Of a DNA stretch of 27,285 nucleotides, positions 1 to 6,254 are shown piece by piece (within the stretch, counting starts at the first letter, position 1; the number at the start of each line of letters is the position of its first letter). The notes under the pieces were generated by a model. That model had not been told where the DNA came from. It was given only the letters and a program-made list of their open reading frames with translations, and made no database searches. Origin of the DNA: Winogradskyella sp. UBA3174 (lineage in GTDB: Bacteria > Bacteroidota > Bacteroidia > Flavobacteriales > Flavobacteriaceae); the NCBI RefSeq assembly GCF_002364335.1, contig NZ_DEXW01000048.1, positions 59,437 to 86,721 of the forward strand, read 5' to 3'. A program made the translations under genes and the position numbers.

Positions 1-26
1 TTTCGAGGCTTTTTATTAATCTTATA

Positions 27-515
27 TTAAATCCAACCACAGACTATGGCTCCCATAATAGTTAAAGCAAGCGTCCAATAGCCTACATTAATTAAAATAT
101 GTTTCCACGAGTGACGCTCAAACATACCATTAGTTCCAATTATTGGTAATACTAAAAATATACCAGCCATTAAACCGTGTAACGCACCATGCTTAAATGT
201 TCTAAAGTTAGTGCTATAATCATCCATAAAAGCTTGATAAGACGGTAAAATGCCATCTACAGCCGGATCACCACCAATCATTCCCAACGCACCCATTTGG
301 TGAATGGTTAAAACCTGAGTAAAGAAGGCCAATAAAAGTGAAAGTAAAAGAGAAACGCCAAAAATAACGGCCATGTTACCACTTTTCATCTTTTCTTCAG
401 TCATGCCAGATTCTCGCATCCAAACATTGCCAAATAAGATAGGATTGTACCACAAAAAACCGAGAACTAAAGGTACAATTGCGGCAACAAAAATTGCTAA
501 AAAATTAAATTCCAT
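27..515 (-). CDS. DUF1761 family integral membrane protein
   Basis: A 162-residue protein that is almost entirely membrane-embedded. Hydrophobic segments lie at about residues 4-22, 48-68, 107-127 and 141-161, the four-helix layout of the DUF1761 family. The WYNPILFG stretch just after the first helix (from residue 22) is the most recognisable family signature. The biochemical role of DUF1761 proteins is not established, so I assign none. The ATG at 513-515 directly precedes the first hydrophobic helix. The gene lies downstream of glnS on the same strand, but a strong hairpin-plus-T-run at 553-588 separates them, so it is probably its own unit. I saw no TAnnTTTG element in the short upstream gap. 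Family call is fairly sure; function unknown. Confidence 0.8.
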   Translation of the reverse strand: MEFNFLAIFVAAIVPLVLGFLWYNPILFGNVWMRESGMTEEKMKSGNMAVIFGVSLLLSLLLAFFTQVLTIHQMGALGMIGGDPAVDGILPSYQAFMDDYSTNFRTFKHGALHGLMAGIFLVLPIIGTNGMFERHSWKHILINVGYWTLALTIMGAIVCGWI

Positions 516-552
516 TGTAATTGATTTTATAGTTAGTTTAATTTAAATGTAC

Positions 553-588
553 AAAAAAACCTCTAAGTCAATACTTAAGAGGTTTTTC
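553..588 (-). terminator. Rho-independent terminator of glnS
   Basis: Read on the minus strand, an imperfect hairpin (AGAGG pairing with CCTCT, extended by A/T pairs and a CTTA/AAG segment with one bulge) is followed by a run of seven T. It sits 19 bases after the glnS stop. The plus-strand side also has five T, so some bidirectional action is possible. Confidence 0.75.
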
Positions 589-606
589 TTACGGTCCTAT
601 TTAGTT

Positions 607-2613
607 CTAAATTGTTGTAGCTTCAGCAACTAAGAGCTCGTTTTTATCTTCGAGTGCTTTATTAATAAATTCAGAGATAGCATCATTATGTTCTAGTCCA
701 TTTTTAAGTAATACTTTCAATGTAATTAAAGTTGCTATGCGTGTGCCTACTTTTTTTACTGCGGTGCCAAATAAAGGTTCTAATTCATCATAAGAAACAT
801 TCTTTGCTAGTTCTTGAATTTCTGCTTTAACCTTTGATTGTTTTTCTTCAGGTAGGTTGGTATATTTTTTACCAAATTGCTGAATCAGACTTATTGCAGG
901 TCGCTCCTGTTGTGGCTTAGGCTTGTTTTGATTTTGATTATTTTTAGGTTTTGGCTTTTGCTTATCCCAACTATCTCTTAAACCAACGGTTTTGTTAAAC
1001 ACTAAAGTTTTAGATTTTGAATCTGTGTCTACATTAAAATAACCTAAACGTTGAAATTGAAACTGCTCGCCTATTTTTGCTTGGGCTAAACTTGGTTCTA
1101 AATAACCTGTTTTTACAGTTAACGAATTAGGGTTAATAAATTCCATAAAATCTTTATCCTTGTCACTATCTGGAGATTCGTGCATAAATAAACGATCGTA
1201 TTCTCTAATTTCGGCAGTTATAGCGTGTTTTATAGAGACCCAATGTAATGTGCCTTTTACTTTTTTAGAGGTATCTTCATCGTAAGTACAATGCACTTCG
1301 ATGACTTCACCTTTCTCGTTTTTTACAACACTATTAGCCTTTATAATGTAAGCGTTCTTAAGTCGGACTTCTCCACCTGGTTGTAATCTAAAAAACTTAG
1401 CGCTTGGCTCTTCTTTAAAGTCTGCTTTTTCAATATAAATTTCTCGTGAAAATGGCACTTTTCTAAAACCTGCTGATGCATCTTCTTGATTGTTCTCTGC
1501 TTCTAGCCATTCTTCTTTATCTTCAGGGTAGTTCGTAATAACAACCTTTATCGGATCTAAAACCGCCATAACACGGTTTGCTGTTTTATTTAAATCTTCG
1601 CGTATACAAAATTCAAGAAGTGATACATCTATGATGTTTTCACGTTTTGCAACACCAACTTTTTCTATAAATTTTCGAATTGAGTTTGGTGTATAGCCAC
1701 GACGACGCAAACCAGAAATTGTTGGCATACGAGGATCATCCCAACCCGTTACTACTCCTCCTTCAACCAAGCGCAATAATTTACGCTTACTCATAATGGT
1801 ATAGCTGAGGTTTAAACGTGCAAATTCACGTTGTTTTGGTGCTAAAGGTAATTGGTCCTTGCTGTAATCATAAACATGTTCTTTAAACCAATCGTAAAGT
1901 TTTCTGTGTGGTTTAAATTCTAGTGAGCAAAGCGAATGGGAAATCTGTTCTAAATAATCACTTTCGCCATGGGTCCAATCATACATTGGGTAAATGCACC
2001 AATCGTCACCTGTTCTGTGATGATGTGCATACATTATGCGATACATCATCGGATCTCGCATTAACATATTTGGATCTTCCATATCTATTTTAGCACGAAG
2101 TACGTGTGTGCCTGCAGGAAATTCTCCAGCCTTCATACGTTGGAATAAGTCTAAATTTTCTTCTATACTACGAATTCTATAAGGGCTATTTGTACCCACC
2201 TGTGTTGGTGTTCCTTTTTGTACTGCCATAGCTTCTGACGACTGACTATCTACATAAGCATTACTGTTTTTAATCATCTGTAAAGCCCAATCGTACAATT
2301 TTTGAAAATAATCTGATGAATACAATTCATTTTCCCACTGATAACCAAGCCAAGCAATATCGCGCTTTATAGCATCGACATATTCTTGTTCTTCTTTTGC
2401 AGGGTTAGTATCGTCGAATCTTAAATTAACCGGAGCATTATAAGTCTCTCCCAAACCAAAACTTATACCGATGGCTTTGGTGTGACCGATATGCAAATAG
2501 CCATTTGGTTCTGGTGGAAAACGAAAGCGAAGCTTATCTTTTGTTAAGCCATTTACTAGGTCTTCTTCTATAATATGCTCAATAAAATTGAGTGGTTTTT
2601 TTTCTTCTGACAT
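607..2613 (-). CDS. glnS: Glutaminyl-tRNA synthetase with C-terminal extension
   Basis: Class I aminoacyl-tRNA synthetase that charges tRNA-Gln with glutamine in the cytoplasm. The HIGH signature is at residues 41-44 (GYLHIGHTKA) and the KMSKS-equivalent MSKRK at 274-278, with the GlnRS-type PPEPNGYLHIGH context. The two-part beta-barrel anticodon-binding region follows to about residue 550, so the core matches the roughly 550-residue bacterial enzyme. Residues 551-668 are extra: a Lys/Pro/Asn/Gln-rich linker of about 20 residues, then about 95 residues of predicted helical sequence. I chose the ATG at 2611-2613 (MSEEKKPL). The frame stays open to an ATG at 2733, but that would add 40 Cys/Phe/Tyr-rich residues unlike a GlnRS N-terminus and would overlap the divergent gene at 2702. 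Upstream is an 88-bp divergent gap; downstream is a terminator. Function certain, extension role unknown. Confidence 0.97.
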   Translation of the reverse strand: MSEEKKPLNFIEHIIEEDLVNGLTKDKLRFRFPPEPNGYLHIGHTKAIGISFGLGETYNAPVNLRFDDTNPAKEEQEYVDAIKRDIAWLGYQWENELYSSDYFQKLYDWALQMIKNSNAYVDSQSSEAMAVQKGTPTQVGTNSPYRIRSIEENLDLFQRMKAGEFPAGTHVLRAKIDMEDPNMLMRDPMMYRIMYAHHHRTGDDWCIYPMYDWTHGESDYLEQISHSLCSLEFKPHRKLYDWFKEHVYDYSKDQLPLAPKQREFARLNLSYTIMSKRKLLRLVEGGVVTGWDDPRMPTISGLRRRGYTPNSIRKFIEKVGVAKRENIIDVSLLEFCIREDLNKTANRVMAVLDPIKVVITNYPEDKEEWLEAENNQEDASAGFRKVPFSREIYIEKADFKEEPSAKFFRLQPGGEVRLKNAYIIKANSVVKNEKGEVIEVHCTYDEDTSKKVKGTLHWVSIKHAITAEIREYDRLFMHESPDSDKDKDFMEFINPNSLTVKTGYLEPSLAQAKIGEQFQFQRLGYFNVDTDSKSKTLVFNKTVGLRDSWDKQKPKPKNNQNQNKPKPQQERPAISLIQQFGKKYTNLPEEKQSKVKAEIQELAKNVSYDELEPLFGTAVKKVGTRIATLITLKVLLKNGLEHNDAISEFINKALEDKNELLVAEATTI

Positions 2614-2701
2614 CTCTAAAATATAAAGCGTAAAATTACATAAATTGTAACATTTATGCACTATTATACACCTATAGTGTGAACCACAAAAACAATCGAA
2701 G

Positions 2702-2902
2702 ATGAAGTACAAATGTCCAAAATGCGATAACACGACTTATGAAATAGACCAAATACAAGCTACAGGTGGCACTTTTACTAAGCTCTTTAATATTCAAAAT
2801 AAAAAATTCACCTCTGTATCTTGTAAAAAATGCACCTATACAGAATTCTTTAAGGCTAAAACGAGTGCTTTAGAGAATGTCTTTGATTTTTTCACAAATT
2901 AA
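2702..2902 (+). CDS. Small zinc-ribbon protein (DUF2082-like)
   Basis: A 66-residue protein with two CxxC knuckles, Cys5/Cys8 and Cys41/Cys44, which should bind one zinc ion. The spacing and the intervening EIDQIQATGGTFTKLFN segment resemble the nucleic-acid-binding Zn-ribbon family PF09855 (DUF2082). That assignment is from memory of the family pattern, not a search. The molecular role is unknown; nucleic-acid binding is only inferred from the fold. It is transcribed divergently from glnS across an 88-bp gap and lies 66 bp upstream of folB, from which it is separated by a stem-loop (2912-2934) and a candidate folB promoter. No signal peptide, so cytoplasmic. Confidence 0.8.
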   Translation: MKYKCPKCDNTTYEIDQIQATGGTFTKLFNIQNKKFTSVSCKKCTYTEFFKAKTSALENVFDFFTN

Positions 2903-2911
2903 CTTCTCAAT

Positions 2912-2934
2912 ATAAATTTCTTAAGGAAATTTAT
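2912..2934 (+). repeat. Stem-loop between zinc-ribbon gene and folB
   Basis: Perfect 9-bp inverted repeat, ATAAATTTC (2912-2920) and GAAATTTAT (2926-2934), with a 5-nt loop. It sits 10 bases after the zinc-ribbon stop codon but lacks a following T run. It may be a weak terminator or a 3-prime-end stabilising hairpin; all-AT outer pairs make it modest. Confidence 0.45.
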
Positions 2935-2956
2935 TCGAAGTGACAATTTAGACTAG

Positions 2957-2964
2957 TATTTTTG
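2957..2964 (+). promoter_or_regulatory. Candidate -7 element for folB
   Basis: TATTTTTG matches the Bacteroidota -7 consensus TAnnTTTG exactly. Its G is only five bases before the A of the folB ATG (2969), so transcription would start at or next to the start codon. No clear -33 TTG is seen about 19-20 bases upstream, which lowers confidence. Confidence 0.5.
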
Positions 2965-2968
2965 TTTT

Positions 2969-3340
2969 ATGGGAATAATAAAAGTTGAAAACATACGCGT
3001 ATTTGCGAATCACGGCTGTTTAAAAGAAGAAACACTAATAGGTAGTGGCTATCGTGTTGATATAGAAGTGAAAGCAAACCTCAAACATTCAGCTAAATCA
3101 GATGAATTAAAAGATACAGTAGATTACGTTTTTTTAAATAACGTAGTTAACGCGGAAATGGCTAAACCATGTAAACTTCTTGAAACAGTTGCACAACGCA
3201 TTATAGATCGTATTTTTAAAGAGGATAAAATGGTAACCAAAACAACCGTTTCTGTTAGCAAAATAAACCCTCCAATCGGTGGAGATGTAGAAATGGTAAC
3301 TATAAAACTTACTGAAAAACGAAAAAGCATAAGTAAGTAG
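2969..3340 (+). CDS. folB: Dihydroneopterin aldolase
   Basis: Enzyme of folate synthesis that converts 7,8-dihydroneopterin to 6-hydroxymethyl-dihydropterin and glycolaldehyde; cytoplasmic, usually an octamer. At 123 residues it has the normal family length. The N-terminal IRVFANHGCLKEE segment corresponds to the usual HG..(x)EE pterin-site motif. TVDYVFLNNVV corresponds to the conserved DY segment, LLETVAQRI to the glutamate that anchors the pterin ring, and VSKINPPIGGDVE to the C-terminal segment carrying the catalytic Lys. The ATG at 2969 follows a TATTTTTG promoter element so closely that the message may be leaderless. A strong hairpin with a T run follows at 3370-3404. No other folate genes are nearby. 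Confidence 0.95.
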   Translation: MGIIKVENIRVFANHGCLKEETLIGSGYRVDIEVKANLKHSAKSDELKDTVDYVFLNNVVNAEMAKPCKLLETVAQRIIDRIFKEDKMVTKTTVSVSKINPPIGGDVEMVTIKLTEKRKSISK

Positions 3341-3360
3341 GCTAAAAACCTAATTATTTA

Positions 3361-3368
3361 TATATTTG
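3361..3368 (+). promoter_or_regulatory. Candidate -7 element for tRNA-Cys
   Basis: TATATTTG, an exact TAnnTTTG match, 50 bp before the tRNA 5-prime end. It is immediately followed by the inverted repeat at 3370-3396, so the promoter of the tRNA and the terminator of folB appear interlocked. No clear -33 TTG. Confidence 0.4.
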
Positions 3369-3369
3369 C

Positions 3370-3404
3370 CTTCTTGATTATTAAATAATCAAGAAGCCTT
3401 TTTT
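3370..3404 (+). terminator. Terminator after folB
   Basis: Perfect 13-bp inverted repeat: C3370 plus TTCTTGATTATT (3371-3382) pairs with AATAATCAAGAA (3384-3395) plus G3396, then CC and a run of six T at 3399-3404. It lies 30 bp after the folB stop and ends 13 bp before tRNA-Cys. Confidence 0.8.
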
Positions 3405-3417
3405 CAAAGGCATTTAC

Positions 3418-3488
3418 GGTGTCTTGGCCGAGTGGCTAGGCAAAGGTCTGCAAAACCTTGTACAGCGGTTCGAATCCGCTAGACACCT
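3418..3488 (+). tRNA. tRNA-Cys (anticodon GCA)
   Basis: A 71-nt cloverleaf. The 7-bp acceptor stem is GGTGTCT (3418-3424) with AGACACC (3481-3487), discriminator T3488. The D stem is GCC/GGC. The anticodon stem AAGGT/ACCTT encloses loop CTGCAAA with anticodon GCA. The variable loop is four nucleotides, and T stem AGCGG/CCGCT carries loop TTCGAAT. The short total length, U discriminator and GCA anticodon all fit tRNA-Cys. The 3-prime CCA is not encoded. A hairpin with T run follows at once. Confidence 0.97.
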
Positions 3489-3490
3489 CA

Positions 3491-3522
3491 AAAAAACCTT
3501 CAATTTCTTGAAGGTTTTTTTA
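3491..3522 (+). terminator. Terminator after tRNA-Cys, probably bidirectional
   Basis: Stem formed by CCTTCAA (3497-3503) and TTGAAGG (3508-3514), extended by A:T pairs to about 13 bp, loop TTTC. T run on the plus side (3515-3521) and A run on the other side, so it can also stop transcription arriving from the minus-strand gene ending at 3538. Confidence 0.85.
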
Positions 3523-3537
3523 TTTTAAAATTCTTAT

Positions 3538-4194
3538 CTATAAACCTTCAAGATATTTAACAAGCATAAGCACCGTAAAGGGAACCTTAAAATCTACTTT
3601 GTGCTCTTTCTTATAGATCTTTATCTCTTTCTTACGATTCTTATATACTTTTTTTAACTGATTTAAGGTTTTTACTTTTGTGAGTTGGCCATCTTTTTTT
3701 ATCCAATATTCAATAGTTAAACTCACTTTGTAAATTTCCGGAAGTTCTAAATCGTAAAGATTGCCTTCGTTCTGGATAGACGACACAGATACGGTTGATG
3801 TCGTTTGTGAAGAACTACCGTAACCATTTCTTCCTTCTGTTGCTGTTGATAAATCACAAGTATATTCAACATAAAGCTCTATATCTGACTTTAATAAAAA
3901 TTCGTAAAACGTATTATCCCTTCTAAAGAACTTTCTGTTTGCAACGTAAACGGTGTCTAATTTATTAACCACTGCGGTAGAAAGCGCCAATATTACGTCG
4001 TCCTTTTTAATAGCAAAATTTTTAGAAAGTGCATTGAAATTTAAAACACCCACTTGCTTTGTTCCGTCTTTCATAAGAATTGATCCTTGAGAAAACTCGG
4101 ATAAAACATAATGTTCGGATTGACTAGATTTAGTTTGAGATTGACATAAAAAGCCTGTTAATATAGTAATGACAACGGCTAAATAATTTTTCAT
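3538..4194 (-). CDS. Exported protein of unknown function
   Basis: A 218-residue protein with an N-terminal signal-peptide-like segment (residues 1 to about 19, ending near CQSQ). I do not recognise a family. The mature part begins with a short beta-rich region (LMKDGTKQVGVLNFN, about residues 40-55) of the kind found in Bacteroidota proteins described as responding to a 'DG.' surface turn. It has a Ser/Thr-rich stretch around residues 125-140 (GSSSQTTSTVSVSS) and a very basic helical segment near 180-205 (KKVYKNRKKEIKIYKKEHK). It starts 18 bp after the LysE-type gene on the same strand and is probably the last gene of that cluster. The terminator at 3491-3522 ends it. Periplasmic or outer-membrane-attached location is inferred only from the signal peptide. 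Confidence 0.7.
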   Translation of the reverse strand: MKNYLAVVITILTGFLCQSQTKSSQSEHYVLSEFSQGSILMKDGTKQVGVLNFNALSKNFAIKKDDVILALSTAVVNKLDTVYVANRKFFRRDNTFYEFLLKSDIELYVEYTCDLSTATEGRNGYGSSSQTTSTVSVSSIQNEGNLYDLELPEIYKVSLTIEYWIKKDGQLTKVKTLNQLKKVYKNRKKEIKIYKKEHKVDFKVPFTVLMLVKYLEGL

Positions 4195-4212
4195 ACTATA
4201 ACTTTTTACAAA

Positions 4213-4896
4213 TTAGTCTATTGGATTTACACGTTCAATCTGCTCTTTGCTTTTCTCATAAAGATCTGGGAAAAGGCCTTGACTAAGCAGAATAAAACCA
4301 AAACCTAAGATTATTAAAGATACAATTTTCTTAGTTTTAAAAAGACGTCGCGGTGTAAGTTTGTTTTTTAAACGTTTTGCAGCTGCTATCTTTATAAGGT
4401 CTGTTAAAAAGTATGAAATAATCATTGTTGAAATAAAAACAATTACACCGTTTTTTGTTGTGGTAATTGACGTTCCTATGACTATAAAACCTAACCATCC
4501 TAAAAGTACACCTATATTGATAAAATTGAGTAAAAACCCTTTAATAAAAAGCATTCCATAATTTTTTTTAGGAAGCTCTATTCTGTGGTGTTCTCTAACA
4601 ATAGAACGAAATGATTTTGAAGTTTTAATAAAGCTAATAAGCCCATAAATAACGAGTAGAACACCACCAAAGACCAACAATTTAGGGTCGTCTTTTATTT
4701 TTTCTAAAAGCGTGTCTGTGCTTTTAAAGATGACTAAAATAAATACAATATCAGCTAAGATGACTCCTAAATCGAAAATAATAGCACTAGTAAAACCTTT
4801 AGTTACACTGGTTTCTATAAGTACAAAAAACACAGGACCAATAGTGAAGGCTAAAATAATTCCGAAGGGAATGGCTGTTAAAATATCATCGATCAT
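4213..4896 (-). CDS. LysE family translocator
   Basis: Inner-membrane protein of 227 residues with about six hydrophobic helices and the LysE/RhtB N-terminal pattern IPFGIILAFTIGPVFFVLIE, including the GP pair followed by a TxxxGF-type segment (TSVTKGF). Family members export amino acids such as lysine, arginine, homoserine or threonine by proton-coupled efflux. The substrate here cannot be read from sequence. The ATG at 4894-4896 precedes the first helix. A TATTTTTG promoter element lies 20 bp upstream, and the DUF2807 gene ends 43 bp upstream, so it can be expressed alone or from the cluster. It is followed 18 bp later by an unknown exported-protein gene. Confidence 0.88.
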   Translation of the reverse strand: MIDDILTAIPFGIILAFTIGPVFFVLIETSVTKGFTSAIIFDLGVILADIVFILVIFKSTDTLLEKIKDDPKLLVFGGVLLVIYGLISFIKTSKSFRSIVREHHRIELPKKNYGMLFIKGFLLNFINIGVLLGWLGFIVIGTSITTTKNGVIVFISTMIISYFLTDLIKIAAAKRLKNKLTPRRLFKTKKIVSLIILGFGFILLSQGLFPDLYEKSKEQIERVNPID

Positions 4897-4915
4897 GTAA
4901 ATCTTGTGGTTTACA

Positions 4916-4923
4916 CAAAAATA
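4916..4923 (-). promoter_or_regulatory. Candidate -7 element for the LysE-type gene
   Basis: On the minus strand this reads TATTTTTG, matching TAnnTTTG, and would give a leader of about 15 nt before the ATG at 4896. No well-placed -33 TTG is visible, and the -33 position would lie inside the end of the upstream DUF2807 gene. Confidence 0.45.
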
Positions 4924-4939
4924 ACAAACTCAATGGAAT

Positions 4940-5611
4940 TTACATACGTTTTATTCTCCCGCCAAGAATTGTACTTTCATCTACTTTTTTAGGATTCCCA
5001 TAAATAAACACATCTCCTCCTGCTTTAATTCTAATTTCTGCAAACTCCGTCGCGTGAATATAAGCTTCACCAGCAGCATTAATATTTACTTCAGATTGTT
5101 CTGTTATAAATTCTTTTCCATTAAACACTCCGCCTGTATAAATACTAATATCTTGGTTTTTTGAACTTCCTGAAACGTTTAAAACACCGCCTGTGACGGC
5201 TCTGAAATTTGCATAAGTAGATTTTATAGTCGCTGTGATTTCAGCCCCTTCTTGCACCTTTAAATCTATCTCGTACTGTTCTATTGTTTCTTCTACAGTA
5301 ACCTGAGCACCTTCATTAGCATCAATAACATCAACAGCTGTATAATATAAAATTACTACGGTGTCGTTACCATCATAGCTTTCTTCTAAATTCATTCTTA
5401 TTTTAAGCTTTCCGTTTTTATTTATAACCTCAACATCTCTTCTGTTTTTTCCAGAAATCGCCACTTTATTTTCGTTGGACTTAATCATTTTAAGATTAAT
5501 TAAGTCGTAAACTTTAACTGTTGAGAACTCTCCTATTTTCTTCTCTATAGCTTCTTGTGCATTACCTAAAAACCCAATAGATAATGCTATAATAAATATG
5601 ATTTTCTTCAT
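4940..5611 (-). CDS. Head GIN domain-containing protein (DUF2807), exported
   Basis: A 223-residue protein with a clear signal peptide (MKKIIFIIALSIGFLGNAQ). The rest is a right-handed beta-helix-like series of short strands typical of DUF2807 'auto-transporter adhesin head GIN' proteins: GEFSTVKVYDLINLKMI, then repeats ending in turns such as GAQVTVEE, GAEITATI, GGVLNVSG, GGVFNGKE, GEAYIHAT and GGDVFIYG. These proteins are abundant in Bacteroidota. Their function is not firmly known, and adhesion is only an old name-based suggestion. It starts 10 bp after the small membrane-protein gene and is probably cotranscribed with it and the YbjQ gene. Location: periplasm or outer membrane, from the signal peptide. 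Confidence 0.88.
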   Translation of the reverse strand: MKKIIFIIALSIGFLGNAQEAIEKKIGEFSTVKVYDLINLKMIKSNENKVAISGKNRRDVEVINKNGKLKIRMNLEESYDGNDTVVILYYTAVDVIDANEGAQVTVEETIEQYEIDLKVQEGAEITATIKSTYANFRAVTGGVLNVSGSSKNQDISIYTGGVFNGKEFITEQSEVNINAAGEAYIHATEFAEIRIKAGGDVFIYGNPKKVDESTILGGRIKRM

Positions 5612-5621
5612 TACTATATTT

Positions 5622-5858
5622 TTATTTAATAATTATTACTTTTTTACTGAATAACCATTTTAACTGTGTTTGATTTCCAGATTGTTTTTTTATAATTTGT
5701 TTTTGTGGTGAAAGTAATACACCTAAAAACACAGAGATACCACTAACATAAGTAGTATCTAAATCACTAAATATATAATGGATAATTGCCCACATTATTA
5801 CATATACAACAAAAAAGATACCGAAATAATATAGTTTTGCTTTGGTCTCTGTTTTCAT
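5622..5858 (-). CDS. Small membrane protein of unknown function
   Basis: A 78-residue protein with one clear membrane helix at about residues 9-30 (YYFGIFFVVYVIMWAIIHYI) and a second weaker hydrophobic stretch near 37-50 (VSGISVFLGVLLSP). It ends in a Lys/Gln-rich tail (QKQIIKKQSGNQ). No family recognised. It lies only 2 bp after the YbjQ-family gene and 10 bp before the DUF2807 gene, so translation is likely coupled within one operon. The tight packing and plausible topology are the main reasons to believe it is a real gene. Confidence 0.7.
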   Translation of the reverse strand: MKTETKAKLYYFGIFFVVYVIMWAIIHYIFSDLDTTYVSGISVFLGVLLSPQKQIIKKQSGNQTQLKWLFSKKVIIIK

Positions 5859-5860
5859 AA

Positions 5861-6160
5861 TTAAACAGCAACTTTTACTGCTGTACCTGTAACAGACACT
5901 GTTATCGTTCCTGTAGAACCAACTTCTAAATCTAGATTAATACCAACAACAGCATTTGCACCTAATTTAGTTGCATTATCTTTTAATTGTTGAAACGCAG
6001 CTTCTTTTTCAGTATTAACCTGAACCTCTAATGAAGCATACCATTTTTTCATACTAAATGTCATAGTTGTTTTTTGGTAATTCATACTTACACCAGAAAC
6101 TATACCTAAATAATCTATTATTTTATGTCCCTCTATTGAGTTTGTTGTCGTTAAAATCAT
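5861..6160 (-). CDS. YbjQ family protein (DUF74/UPF0145)
   Basis: A 99-residue cytoplasmic protein of the YbjQ/UPF0145 family (PF01906). Visible signatures are the start MILTTTNSIEGHKIIDYLGIVSG, where 'T...EG..I..Y.G.V.G' is typical, and the C-terminal half with LGANAVVGINLD followed by a beta hairpin ending VTGTAVKV. Family members form compact pentamers and have been labelled heavy-metal binding, but no biochemical function is established. It is first in a run of closely spaced minus-strand genes reaching 3538. A 94-bp AT-rich gap separates it from rnr; I found no exact TAnnTTTG there. Confidence 0.9.
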   Translation of the reverse strand: MILTTTNSIEGHKIIDYLGIVSGVSMNYQKTTMTFSMKKWYASLEVQVNTEKEAAFQQLKDNATKLGANAVVGINLDLEVGSTGTITVSVTGTAVKVAV

Positions 6161-6254
6161 GACTATTTTTTTATTATAAGTATCTTATTTTAATAAAATG
6201 TTACATGTTTTTGATGTTGAAATAAATTTAATGTAACAAACAATGCTCTACAAC

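Noticed and set aside
2614..2733. Longer N-terminus for glnS starting at 2733
   Set aside because: The extra 40 residues are Cys/Phe/Tyr-rich, do not resemble GlnRS, and would overlap the divergent zinc-ribbon gene. The ATG at 2613 gives a normal GlnRS start.
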